DNA of 64,000 bases from Candidatus Opimibacter skivensis (GCA_016721905.1 JADKHH010000028.1:1-64000); one strand, 5' to 3'. Positions 51,135 to 59,488 are shown, counted from the first letter of the stretch. A program made the numbers and translations. The notes: generated from the letters alone by a model not told the origin.

Positions 51135-52226
51135 TCACTCTTCACTCTTCAAACCAGCTTGCCTCTTAATACTCTCCTGGTGCACCGCAGATAAATAATT
51201 ACTAATAAACCCTTCACTCAGGCCGCGTTCTCTGCCCATCATCTTTGCTTTTTCAAGGATCTCGTTCCATCGCCTGACTTGCAGGACAGATATTTTATTA
51301 TGCTTCTTATGGAGTCCGATTTCTTCACTGAGTTTCATTCGCTGGGAAAGAAGGTTGAGCACTTCCAGATCAATACCATCTATCTGAAGACGGATGGAGT
51401 CCATGTATTCTATGAAGTCACTGTCATCGGTCATCTCGCGCTTGAAATCAAGTTTGTCGATTAGTAACTTGTAAGTAGCTGGTGTGATTTGCTGCATCGC
51501 ATCACTTAATGCATGGTCAGGATCACAATGCGTCTCGGTCATCAGGCCGTCATAGTTCAGGTCAAGGGCGTACTGAGCTACGTTGAGCAACTCACTTCGA
51601 TTGCCACAGATATGACTGTTGTCACAAAACAAAGGAATCTGTGGCATCCGTCGGCGCAATTCAATCGGAATCTCCCAGTAAGGTTCATTCCTGAACATCG
51701 TTTTGGCATATGTAGAAAATCCCCTGTGTATAGCAGCTATTTGTTTAATCCCGGCTGCCTGCATACGTTCGATGGCGCCAATCCATAATTCAAGATCCGG
51801 GTTGGTTGGATTCTTAACCATCACAGGTATATCCACACCTTTCAACGCATCTGCAATTTCTTGTACAGAAAACGGATTGGCCGATGATCTGGCACCTATC
51901 CAGAGCACATCGATTCCAAAGGCCAGCGCTTTATCTACTTGTTTTGCATTGGCTACTTCAACAGTTGTCCGGAGCCCTGTTTCTTCTTTTACTCTTTTCA
52001 ACCATGGCAAGGCAACAGAACCTCTGCCTTCAAATACCCCTGGCCTGGTGCGTGGTTTCCATATACCTGCCCTGAACAAATCAACATCAGCATCCACAAG
52101 ATCCCGGGCGATGGTCATCACCTGCTCTTCTGTCTCGGCACTACAAGGTCCCGCGATCAGAAAAGGCCTGTTGTCCTTCTTAAGGAACATGGTGGTGGGG
52201 GAGGCTTCTATCTGGTTGAGAATCAT
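51135..52226 (-). CDS. aroF: Bifunctional DAHP synthase / chorismate mutase
   Basis: Catalyses the first step of the shikimate pathway, with a fused chorismate mutase that gives both activity and feedback control. The N-terminal DAHP synthase (about 1-265) has the KDO8P-like signature PFLIAGPCSAETEEQVM, the metal and substrate residues in RAGIWKPRTRPGVFEGRG, GLRTTVEV, and the C-terminal MTETHCDPDHALSDA. The C-terminal mutase (about 275-363) has the AroQ helix IDGIDLEVLNLLSQRMKLSE with the catalytic Arg and Lys. The arrangement is typical of Bacteroidota. The symbol is by analogy; aroG/aroA names are also used. Confidence 0.92.
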   Translation of the reverse strand: MILNQIEASPTTMFLKKDNRPFLIAGPCSAETEEQVMTIARDLVDADVDLFRAGIWKPRTRPGVFEGRGSVALPWLKRVKEETGLRTTVEVANAKQVDKALAFGIDVLWIGARSSANPFSVQEIADALKGVDIPVMVKNPTNPDLELWIGAIERMQAAGIKQIAAIHRGFSTYAKTMFRNEPYWEIPIELRRRMPQIPLFCDNSHICGNRSELLNVAQYALDLNYDGLMTETHCDPDHALSDAMQQITPATYKLLIDKLDFKREMTDDSDFIEYMDSIRLQIDGIDLEVLNLLSQRMKLSEEIGLHKKHNKISVLQVRRWNEILEKAKMMGRERGLSEGFISNYLSAVHQESIKRQAGLKSEE

Positions 52227-52296
52227 CCTTGGACGTAGTTCATTGAAGTTGCGAAGGTATAAACAGTTGAGGTGATTTTCAGTTCATTCTGTTCTT

Positions 52297-52526
52297 GTGA
52301 ATTGTGAGTTGTCAGTTGTGAGATGTGAATTGTGAGTTGTCAGTTGTGAGTAGTCTGTTTGCCTGTCGTCTGAAGACGACTTTTAAAAGATTAATGAATA
52401 GAAACAGCTTTATGATACAACTGCGAAGTTGCAAACTTCGCAGAGCGATATTTTCATTTAATTACTCACAATTCACAATTCACAACTCACAATGTTTACT
52501 CACAACTCACAATTCACAACTCACAT
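52297..52526. repeat. Inverted TGTGAATTGTGAGTTGTCAG block with two internal hairpins
   Basis: 52296-52350 reads GAATTGTGAGTTGTCAGTTG words; 52458-52526 reads the complementary CACAATTCACAACTCACA words, so the ends are inverted. Inside lie GTCGTCT-GA-AGACGAC (52369-52384) and CTGCGAAGTT-GCA-AACTTCGCAG (52421-52443). The block overlaps the stop of the next amidohydrolase gene. Confidence 0.8.
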
Positions 52527-53842
52527 TAACTCTTCCCCGGCACCGCCGGTGGCGTAGCCCCCGGGGCCCTGTGCAGGAATTCATCATACAACAACGTCTG
52601 CCTCGATTCCATCGGAATATTCCAGCCATCAATAAATAAATGCTTGATAGCCGTAGATGGCTCGAATGGATCTCCAGTGGAGACAAAGAGGTTCGCTTTT
52701 TTACCTACTTCGATCGAACCGATTTTATCAGCCACACCAAAAATTTCGGCTGGTATAATGGTCACTGCCTTGAGCGCTTCATCATGTCCCATGCCATAGG
52801 CAGCCGCAAAGCCTGCATTGAAAGGAAGGTTGCGGACATTCTCCGCTTCATTGGTGCGAAGCGCAACTTTAACACCTGCTTTTTGCATCAGTCCTGCATT
52901 TTTATAAGCCTGGTCGTATGGATCAGTATCCCTTGAAGGCATTGACATTATAGGCCCTGTGATCACCGGAATTCCTGCCAATGCAATTGAATCAGCAACC
53001 CGCCATCCTTCTGCAACACCTGTCAGTACCGCCTTGATTTTATGCTCTTTGATCCATTTCAGCGCAGCCATGATATCAGACTCTTTGTTGGCTTCAATAA
53101 ACGCTGTCATTTCACCTCTCAGTAATGGAACCAATGCTGACAATTCTGGATTGTAATCAGCCTTTCCCATCGTCGCAGAATCAATCGCCGCGTAGGTCTG
53201 TACTCTTTCCCAGGTATCATTTAATTTCTTGACTGCTTTATCGCCGTCCTTCTTGATATCCTCTTCTGATCGCTTATCATATCTTCCTCTTTTTCCTGTA
53301 GAAGGAAAATTAATAACGATCGCTTTAAAGCCGCCATACATCTGCTCAGGGGTATATCCCTGAAGATTGATCAAAGCCGCTGTGCCAGGAAATAATCCTC
53401 CGGATGGATAGGTGATGACGGAGGTAACACCACTGACACGCGTTACAGGGATCAGCACACTGTTTGGATTGACGGCAGTCAACGCATCCATCTCAGGCGT
53501 GAGCTCACCGAGTTCATCATAATCTTGCGTGAGTGAAATAGATTCTATCTCCTGCAATCCTAATCTCGTGCCGCCATCAACCATGCCCGGATAAATAGTC
53601 AGATCCTTGCAATCAATCACCTTAGCATCTGGAGGAATAGCAACACCCGATCCAACGGCTTCAATAATTCCATTGCGGATGATCACGGTTGCATTTTCTA
53701 ATCTTCCTTTTGTCACCGTTTCCACAGATGCATTTGTCAGCGCGAAAGTGCCATAAGTTGATTTTTCAACCTGCTGGGCTTTCACTTCGATCAATGAGAA
53801 AGTGAAGAGTAAGCAACAGAAAATAATCGTATACTTTTTCAT
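52526..53842 (-). CDS. Amidohydrolase-family exported protein, HxH motif lost (paralogue A)
   Basis: 438 residues with signal peptide YTIIFCCLLFTFSLIEVKAQ. Amidohydrolase TIM-barrel features are visible (composite domain ATVIIRNGIIEAVGSG, then DLTIYPGMVDGGTRLGL and the closing IGSIEVGKKANLFVSTGDP). The metal-binding His-x-His that normally follows the PGxxD strand is replaced by GGTR, so hydrolytic activity is doubtful. Last of three minus-strand amidohydrolase genes; close spacing (12 nt) suggests one operon. Confidence 0.82.
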   Translation of the reverse strand: MKKYTIIFCCLLFTFSLIEVKAQQVEKSTYGTFALTNASVETVTKGRLENATVIIRNGIIEAVGSGVAIPPDAKVIDCKDLTIYPGMVDGGTRLGLQEIESISLTQDYDELGELTPEMDALTAVNPNSVLIPVTRVSGVTSVITYPSGGLFPGTAALINLQGYTPEQMYGGFKAIVINFPSTGKRGRYDKRSEEDIKKDGDKAVKKLNDTWERVQTYAAIDSATMGKADYNPELSALVPLLRGEMTAFIEANKESDIMAALKWIKEHKIKAVLTGVAEGWRVADSIALAGIPVITGPIMSMPSRDTDPYDQAYKNAGLMQKAGVKVALRTNEAENVRNLPFNAGFAAAYGMGHDEALKAVTIIPAEIFGVADKIGSIEVGKKANLFVSTGDPFEPSTAIKHLFIDGWNIPMESRQTLLYDEFLHRAPGATPPAVPGKS

Positions 53843-53854
53843 AAACAGTGGTGA

Positions 53855-55204
53855 TCAATGACGATGTGAAAACATAAATTCAGTATCCCGCATGCAACCT
53901 TCTACATCTTCCTGTCCATAGTAGGTTGGTGAGGATTCTTGGGGATCAATATAGAGGCGCATATCAGCAGGATCATGAGCCTTGTCAAATCGCACGATGC
54001 CGTCCACAATCGTGACTTGTGGTATCGCATAGATCGACAACGGATGACCCGAGAAGATCGCAAGATCTGCGTCCTTACCTGTTTCAATGGATCCTACTTT
54101 AGTATCGATGCCCAACTGACGTGCGGGATTAATGGTTATCAAAGCGAGTGCTTCTTCATCTGACAGGTCACCATACCGTTGCGTCTTTGCAGCTTCATGA
54201 AAGAGATGGCGAATGAGCTCGCCGCTATCACTGTTGATCGAAGTGACCACCCCATTTCGGGTCAGGATGGTGGCATTATAAGCAGTCGAGTAGTATACTT
54301 CAAATTTGTAAGCCCACCAGTCCGAAAAGACGGAAGCCATAGCTCCAAATGCTGCTAACTCAGGCGCCACTTTAAATCCTTCGTTGACATGTTGAAAGGT
54401 AATTTTCTTTACACCAAAATCCTTGAGCACACGTAAGAGCATGAGGATTTCATCAGCTCTGTAGGAGTGGCATTGAATGATGATTTTGCCATCAATGATA
54501 TCCGCCATGGTCTGGTTTCGTTCATTGTACAAAGGCGCGGGAGCATTGGGGTTCTTCTTCTTTTCTGCTTCGTATGCCGCCCACTTTTCTTTGTAGACAA
54601 GCCCTTGTTGGAAAGCATCCCGAATCACACGCTCTACACCCATACGCGTCCGGGGTTGAACTCCACGTCCTTCACCATGCACACGCATCGGGTTTTCACC
54701 TAAGGCAAATTTGATGGTTCGTGCTGCTCCCTCAAACTTAAATGCTGATGGATCCAGGACACCATATCTGTGTTTGATGGTCTGGCACTGTCCGCCTATT
54801 GCATTTGCTGATCCGTGCATGGCATGTGAAGTGGTCACTCCACCGGCAAGGGCGCGGTAGATGGAGAGATCAAATGGATCAATAGCATCACCTACTTTGA
54901 CCTCTGAGGTTACAGGGTGCGTAGCTTCATTGACTGCATCGATAGCGATGTGGGAGTGTGCATCAATAATCCCCGGCATGATATACTGACCTGTTGCATC
55001 TATTTCTTTGATGCCGGCAGGTGCTTTTAGATTCTTACCGAGTCCTGTAATTTTACCTTTCTGAACAAGGATATCTGTTTCTTCAAGCGTTCCCTTGGTA
55101 ATCGTCAGGACCGTGCCATTCCGGATGATGAGATCTCCGGATGGAGCCTGGGCCACCATGGCGGTGCTACTCAGCAGATATAGTGCGCATATAATGTTTT
55201 TCAT
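53855..55204 (-). CDS. Amidohydrolase-family exported protein with intact HxH motif (paralogue B)
   Basis: 450 residues from ATG 55204 (MKNIICALYLLSSTAMVAQA, signal peptide); an upstream extension to 55333 overlaps the preceding gene and is unlikely. Metal ligands are present: His-x-His in MPGIIDAHSHIAID, His in IIQCHSYRADE, His in ITFQHVNEGF and Asp in SINSDSGE. It ends IETGKDADLAIFSGHPLS. Imidazolonepropionase-like, acting in the periplasm; the substrate is unknown. It is the only one of the three paralogues likely to bind metal. Confidence 0.85.
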   Translation of the reverse strand: MKNIICALYLLSSTAMVAQAPSGDLIIRNGTVLTITKGTLEETDILVQKGKITGLGKNLKAPAGIKEIDATGQYIMPGIIDAHSHIAIDAVNEATHPVTSEVKVGDAIDPFDLSIYRALAGGVTTSHAMHGSANAIGGQCQTIKHRYGVLDPSAFKFEGAARTIKFALGENPMRVHGEGRGVQPRTRMGVERVIRDAFQQGLVYKEKWAAYEAEKKKNPNAPAPLYNERNQTMADIIDGKIIIQCHSYRADEILMLLRVLKDFGVKKITFQHVNEGFKVAPELAAFGAMASVFSDWWAYKFEVYYSTAYNATILTRNGVVTSINSDSGELIRHLFHEAAKTQRYGDLSDEEALALITINPARQLGIDTKVGSIETGKDADLAIFSGHPLSIYAIPQVTIVDGIVRFDKAHDPADMRLYIDPQESSPTYYGQEDVEGCMRDTEFMFSHRH

Positions 55205-55226
55205 AGAGCAGATCATGTGGTGTTTT

Positions 55227-55424
55227 TTATTCTGGTTTTGATTTACGATTTCCGGTGATCGGGAAGGGATCAAGACCGGCAACCGGAAATGTAACTGTAC
55301 CTTCGAAAGTGTCATCAGTAAGCTTGAGTTCAAATGAAAGGCTGATCATTTGACCTCCCATGTCTGCATCAAATGTAAACGTGACTGTTTTTCCATCGAT
55401 GACGATGTTTTCCAGTTCTGTCAT
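55227..55424 (-). CDS. C-terminal piece of amidohydrolase-family paralogue C (frame break)
   Basis: MTELENIVIDGKTVTFTFD onward is a beta-rich C-terminal domain (lipocalin/DUF-like: SLSFELKLTDDTFEGTVTF). It follows on from the larger piece upstream, which reads GELTGTLTSEDNTTG and then loses frame at the AGGTAATGACA stretch near 55420. One base restores a continuous protein. The end at 55227 lies 23 nt before paralogue B. Confidence 0.65.
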   Translation of the reverse strand: MTELENIVIDGKTVTFTFDADMGGQMISLSFELKLTDDTFEGTVTFPVAGLDPFPITGNRKSKPE

Positions 55425-57090
55425 TACCTGTGGTATTGTCTTCAGAGGTGAGGGTGCCTGTTAGTTCGCCATCAATTGTTATAAATTCCAATTCACCTTC
55501 CTGCGTTTCACCAGGCACTTCCACTACATAATCCCAGATGCCATCCAGTGGACCCGATGATGTTGACTCGGTTTTCTTTGCAGCCACTTTCTTTTTTTCT
55601 TTTACCTCATACGCATATAAGTTGCCTTCCACCACCATGTATTTAATAGCCGCATCTTTTTCAAAAAGTGGTTTGGTAGAAACGATCACATTAGCCATTT
55701 TACCGACTTCGACCGTCCCGCAATATTTTTCAATACCCAGCAAGCTGGCTGGTTGTGTTGTCAGTGCTTTAAGCGCTGTTTCTGTTGGCAGCCCATTTTC
55801 TATCATCGTAGAGATGTTCTTTGAAAAATCTCCTGTCTTTACGCTCATCGTACCGAAGGAAAACGCAATCCCATCTTTTGCTAATACCCCCGCTTGTTCC
55901 TGATAGGCTTTAAGACTCTCCGCACGTTTCTTTTCAAACGCCTCTTTTTCCGGATCGAATGTGACCGTATCTAATGCAATGGTTTTTGTGCTGTCATTAT
56001 CTTTTTCCTTCGCCTCAGCCTTCGCCTCAGCCTTCACTTCAGCCCCCAGTGAATCTTTTACAGCTTTCGGACCGGGTTGCCCAGGACCATCCTGCCCGGG
56101 ACCTTCAGGTCCCTTAGCCTTCGCCTCCGCCTGAGCCTTCTTTTCGCTTTTATCCTCTGGCAAATCCAATGACAACACAAGCGGTATGCTACCCAATTTA
56201 AATTGATCTTTCAAATACCATGCTTCTTCTGCATCCGTGATGATCATGCGCATACCAAGATCCTTTTGCAATGACATGGCACGACTGATATCTTTCACTT
56301 TGGGTGCCCGGAAATAAACGGGCATTTCTTTCTTGACGACTGGCATCAGGGCTTCATGCGCCTGGTTGTATTTCGGTCGTGATATAAGTGTCGCATTATC
56401 ATACGAAGATTGATGGGCCACAGACTGTAATGCATTGTGATATAATTCACGCCACTTAGCCATAATCCCTATCACTGTAGAGGGGTAACCTCCTCCTGCA
56501 CCGGTCCATTGAGCAAACATCGACACATCTTCTTTCCACAACATCTGGTCTGCTTCTTTTCCGGAGAGGACCACTATAGAACCTTTTCCTGGAAGCATTT
56601 TTCCCTTTGGCACCACATGTGCAATGGCGAAACCCTGGGCCCTCCAATCCGCAATAGATTTTTCTTTAGCATCAAAGGTGGCCCTGACGCTTTTGTAAGG
56701 TGTGATCCCTGCTTCTTCCAGCGGAGGATTACCATCGGCATCAAAGGTGGGTCGCTGGCTGCCGCGGTTACCCTGTCCATCTCCATTTTCGGGTTCATTT
56801 ATACCTATTGAACAGAAGGCATCAATGAAGGCCGGGTAGACATACAAGCTGTCGGCAGCAATGCGATAAGCATCAGCCGGGATCTTCAGGTTCGGGCCGA
56901 GCTGTGTAATCAATCCATCTCTCATCACCACCGTGGAAACGACAGGGGCTTTCCCCGGGGATGCCACGACCCGGGCATTCACCAGTGCAAGACAACCCGT
57001 GATCTGCGGCAGATCATCATCGATCGGCTGGGCTGAGGCCAGGCCTGTCAGGAAAAGGATAAAAACAGGTAACAGGAAAATTTTCCTCAT
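55369..57090 (-). CDS. Amidohydrolase-family exported protein, HxH motif lost, Ala/Lys/Glu-rich insert (paralogue C)
   Basis: From ATG 57090: signal peptide KIFLLPVFILFLTGLASAQP. Composite beta domain (TVVMRDGLITQLGPNLKIPA) and YVYPAFIDAFCSIGI, where the usual His-x-His is FCS, so metal binding is lost. In the middle (about residues 340-400) is a low-complexity insert (AEAKAKGPEGPGQDGPGQ, then VKAEAKAEAKEKD). Its coding DNA is the GCCTTCGCCTCAGCC word found in intergenic repeats. It ends with IEKYCGTVEVGKMANVIVST and a beta-rich tail that continues in the fragment at 55227. First gene of the three-gene unit. Confidence 0.8.
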   Translation of the reverse strand: MRKIFLLPVFILFLTGLASAQPIDDDLPQITGCLALVNARVVASPGKAPVVSTVVMRDGLITQLGPNLKIPADAYRIAADSLYVYPAFIDAFCSIGINEPENGDGQGNRGSQRPTFDADGNPPLEEAGITPYKSVRATFDAKEKSIADWRAQGFAIAHVVPKGKMLPGKGSIVVLSGKEADQMLWKEDVSMFAQWTGAGGGYPSTVIGIMAKWRELYHNALQSVAHQSSYDNATLISRPKYNQAHEALMPVVKKEMPVYFRAPKVKDISRAMSLQKDLGMRMIITDAEEAWYLKDQFKLGSIPLVLSLDLPEDKSEKKAQAEAKAKGPEGPGQDGPGQPGPKAVKDSLGAEVKAEAKAEAKEKDNDSTKTIALDTVTFDPEKEAFEKKRAESLKAYQEQAGVLAKDGIAFSFGTMSVKTGDFSKNISTMIENGLPTETALKALTTQPASLLGIEKYCGTVEVGKMANVIVSTKPLFEKDAAIKYMVVEGNLYAYEVKEKKKVAAKKTESTSSGPLDGIWDYVVEVPGETQEGELEFITIDGELTGTLTSEDNTTGNDRTGKHRHRWKNSHVYI

Positions 57091-57201
57091 TGAGCAGAAG
57101 GGCTTAAAATGGTGGAGGCACAATTTAGAAAAACTATTTGTTGTGAGAGAGTGATGGGTGTAAGAGAGTGAGAGGTAAGAGCGTAAGAGGACTTTTCCTG
57201 T

Positions 57202-57265
57202 ATGCATTTAAAAATTATTGTAGAGACGCGATTAATCGCGTCTCTATAATAATTTTTAAATGCAT
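57202..57265. repeat. 64-bp palindrome with the GAGACGCGATTAATCGCGTC core
   Basis: 57202-57233 pairs with 57265-57234 with one G:T mismatch. The core is identical to 35712-35767, but the arms (TGCATTTAAAAATTATT side) are different and again self-complementary. It sits between the divergently placed amidohydrolase operon and gcvH, next to GTAAGAGAGTGAGAGG words (57141-57190) and GCCTTCGCCTCAGCC words (57281-57306). Confidence 0.9.
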
Positions 57266-57359
57266 TCTCTTCAGTCATTGCCTTCGCCTCAGCCTTTGCC
57301 TCCGCCTATGTTTTGTGCTCGCCACCTAAATTAGGTGCAGCAAAACTGATTATTTCTCC

Positions 57360-57367
57360 TATTTTTG
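57360..57367 (+). promoter_or_regulatory. Candidate -7 element for gcvH
   Basis: TATTTTTG matches TAnnTTTG, 38 nt before the gcvH ATG. A small palindrome CACCTAAATTAGGTG is at 57323-57337. No clear -33 box was seen. Confidence 0.35.
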
Positions 57368-57405
57368 GCCAATAACTTGGTTAATCAATTCAAAACAACA
57401 TCAAC

Positions 57406-57819
57406 ATGAATTTTCCAGACGAACTTAAATATACCTCCGAGCACGAGTGGGTCCGCTTTACAGATGAAAACACGCCTGATGGCCGGCAGATTGCTGTCGT
57501 AGGCATCACTGATTTTGCCCAGAGTGAATTGGGTGAGCTGGTTTATATCGAGGTAGACACCGTCGGCGAAACTGTAGCAAAGGATGCAGTATTTGGTACT
57601 GTAGAAGCTGTGAAGACCACTTCAGATCTGTTTATGCCATTGAGCGGCGAGGTCCTGGAATTCAACGCGGCCATTTCCGAATCCGGTGGCGATGATCCTG
57701 GATTGATCAATCATGACCCTTACGGCAAAGGTTGGATCGTCAAGATTGCACTGACGGATGCCAGCGAGAATGACATGCTCCTCGGCGCTGTGGCGTATAG
57801 GGAGCTTGTAGGCGCGTAG
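57406..57819 (+). CDS. gcvH: Glycine cleavage system H protein
   Basis: Lipoyl carrier that shuttles the aminomethyl group between the P, T and L proteins. 137 residues. The lipoylation lysine is in GTVEAVKTTSDLFMPLSGEV. The N-terminus (ELKYTSEHEWVRF) and ITDFAQSELGELVYIE are family-typical. No gcvT or gcvP in the window. The gene is followed by GGAGCAGGGAGCAAGGAGC words. Confidence 0.95.
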   Translation: MNFPDELKYTSEHEWVRFTDENTPDGRQIAVVGITDFAQSELGELVYIEVDTVGETVAKDAVFGTVEAVKTTSDLFMPLSGEVLEFNAAISESGGDDPGLINHDPYGKGWIVKIALTDASENDMLLGAVAYRELVGA

Positions 57820-58052
57820 GAAGGGCAAGGAGCAGGGAGCAAGGAGCAGGGAGCGGATCGTTTCGTCTCAACTCAACGACCAATAATATTCTATTAGTTT
57901 CTAACTGTGCTAATCATAGTGCGGTTCCACTGCGCTCAACGTACTGAACCTGTGTTATGTATGTTGAATCAGTATACTGAATTCAATTTTGAGATGTAGG
58001 GTCCCACACAGACCACAAATTCCACCCATCACGTTCTCTCACTCTCTCACAA
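57820..58052. repeat. Short intergenic region with AAGGAGCAGGGAGC words
   Basis: 57825-57855 repeats GGGCAAGGAGCAGGGAGCAA, the complement of the TTGCTCCTTGC family. 58031-58049 has CTCTCACTCTCTCAC. Nothing else. Confidence 0.6.
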
Positions 58053-58445
58053 ATGTCTCTTGCTGCCACTAGCCCATTTATTCGTTGGCTTCCTCCTGTA
58101 CTCTGGGGACTGGTGATCTTTGTGCTTTCCCTGATGCCGGGTGGACAGGGCAATATGCTGCTATTTGGTATCCCTCATTTTGATAAAGTGGGGCATTTCG
58201 GTATGTACGCCATCTGGGCGTTCCTGATATTCATGGCGCTTTGCGGTTATCCGCTCATTTCCCAGACAAAGGCATTCTGGATATCGGTTCTACTTGGAGC
58301 TATCACTGGGGTGGCCCTGGAATATGGGCAGTATTTTATGCACCAGGGTAGAAGTTTCGAACTGGCGGATATGATTGCAAATGCCTTCGGGGCGGTGATT
58401 GGGTCCGTTAGCGGTTTCTTGTATTTCAGTAGGAAAAACAAGTAG
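58053..58445 (+). CDS. VanZ family protein
   Basis: 130 residues, four hydrophobic segments: LPPVLWGLVIFVLSLMPG, a middle segment ending FGMYAIWAFLIFMALCGY, FWISVLLGAITGVALEYGQ and MIANAFGAVIGSVSGFLY. The motif PHFDKVGHFGMYA and the EYGQYFMHQGRSFELADM signature match VanZ-like proteins. VanZ itself gives low-level teicoplanin resistance; the ordinary role in Bacteroidota is unknown. Confidence 0.88.
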   Translation: MSLAATSPFIRWLPPVLWGLVIFVLSLMPGGQGNMLLFGIPHFDKVGHFGMYAIWAFLIFMALCGYPLISQTKAFWISVLLGAITGVALEYGQYFMHQGRSFELADMIANAFGAVIGSVSGFLYFSRKNK

Positions 58446-58499
58446 AACAAGGAACTTTTTTCAGTAGCTACACGTATATTTATGATATAAAACATACGT

Positions 58500-58745
58500 A
58501 TGACTACTAAATTGACATTATCAATCGACAAGGATGTGATAGAACAGTCAAAGAAATTTGCGGCCTCACATAACAGGAGCTTGTCAGACCTCATAGAGTC
58601 CTATCTCAGGGCAATTACCTCTTTTGAAGTACAAAATATCAAGGTAACAGACAAGATTAACTCGCTTCGTGGCTCCTTCAAAGTGCCAGATGGATTCGAT
58701 TATAAGAAAGTTCTGGTGGACGAAATCATCCGGAAACATGGATAA
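58500..58745 (+). CDS. Antitoxin of a PIN-toxin module (DUF6364-like)
   Basis: 81 residues with a ribbon-helix-helix-like N-terminus (TKLTLSIDKDVIEQSKKFAA followed by NRSLSDLIESYLRAI). The C-terminal part (LRGSFKVPDGFDYKKVLVDE) is the toxin-binding tail type. It overlaps the PIN gene by 8 nt, a classic antitoxin-toxin order. Likely autoregulated as an operator-binding antitoxin. Confidence 0.82.
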   Translation: MTTKLTLSIDKDVIEQSKKFAASHNRSLSDLIESYLRAITSFEVQNIKVTDKINSLRGSFKVPDGFDYKKVLVDEIIRKHG

Positions 58746-59166
58746 GGTTTTTCTGGATACGGATGTGATATTGGATTTTTTACTGGACCGCTATGATTTT
58801 TCTGAAGCTTCCGTTTTCCTGTTGACGCTTGGTGACATGGGCAAAATCAGCTTGTACAGTTCTGGTCTTGTTTTTTCAAATTGTTATTTTATTCTTCGTA
58901 AGATATCCAGTCACGCTAAAGCGATTGATGCTCTACAGTCATTAGGCTCTTTTATCCATTTTGCAACCCTTGATCATAAGGTTGTACAGGATGCATTACA
59001 TTCTCCATTTCAAGACTTTGAAGACGGGCTTCAAAATGCTGCAGCATCTTCAGCAAGGATAAAGGTTTTGATCACTCGAAATATAAAAGACTACAAACAA
59101 AGTAATCTGGCTGTGATGACGCCTGAGGTATATATCGCTTCAAACCGGGATTTGATCACCAGGTAA
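58738..59166 (+). CDS. PIN domain toxin (VapC-like ribonuclease)
   Basis: 142 residues from ATG 58738. PIN acidic residues: Asp in VFLDTDVILDFLLDR, Glu/Asp in PFQDFEDGLQNAAA, and Asp in ITRNIKDYKQS. Expected to cut RNA when freed from its antitoxin. The frame is open upstream to 58669, but ATG 58738 overlaps the antitoxin stop by 8 nt and begins the PIN fold exactly. Confidence 0.87.
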   Translation: MDKVFLDTDVILDFLLDRYDFSEASVFLLTLGDMGKISLYSSGLVFSNCYFILRKISSHAKAIDALQSLGSFIHFATLDHKVVQDALHSPFQDFEDGLQNAAASSARIKVLITRNIKDYKQSNLAVMTPEVYIASNRDLITR

Positions 59167-59185
59167 TATGTATTTTATTTCCCTT

Positions 59186-59488
59186 TCAGGAGGATACCCG
59201 TGCCTGAATCCGATCGAGTAACTTGCCCTCCTTCTTCATGGCATGATACATATCTAAACGCATTTGCAGATTCATCCAGAAATCAGGAGTCGTTTTGAAA
59301 TAGCTTGCTAGTCTCAGGGCTGTTGAAGGCGTGATACCCCGTTTTTTATTTAATATTTCATTTATCCGCTGATAAGGTATTTCTAAATCCTTAGCCAGCG
59401 TGGCTTGTGTAATTCCGAGGGGTATCAGATATTCTTCTCTAAGGATTTCACCCGGATGTGAAGGCTCACGATGTGTTGGAATATTCAT
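59186..59488 (-). CDS. higA: HigA family antitoxin-like HTH protein
   Basis: From ATG 59488 it encodes 100 residues: REPSHPGEILREEYLIPLGI, then the HTH TQATLAKDLEIPYQRINEIL and TPSTALRLASYFKTTPDFW. It is an XRE/HigA-type antitoxin. No HigB toxin is recognised next to it on this strand; a 46-residue open extension upstream (to 59626) has no recognised toxin domain, so the partner may be lost or the gene solitary. Confidence 0.85.
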   Translation of the reverse strand: MNIPTHREPSHPGEILREEYLIPLGITQATLAKDLEIPYQRINEILNKKRGITPSTALRLASYFKTTPDFWMNLQMRLDMYHAMKKEGKLLDRIQARVSS

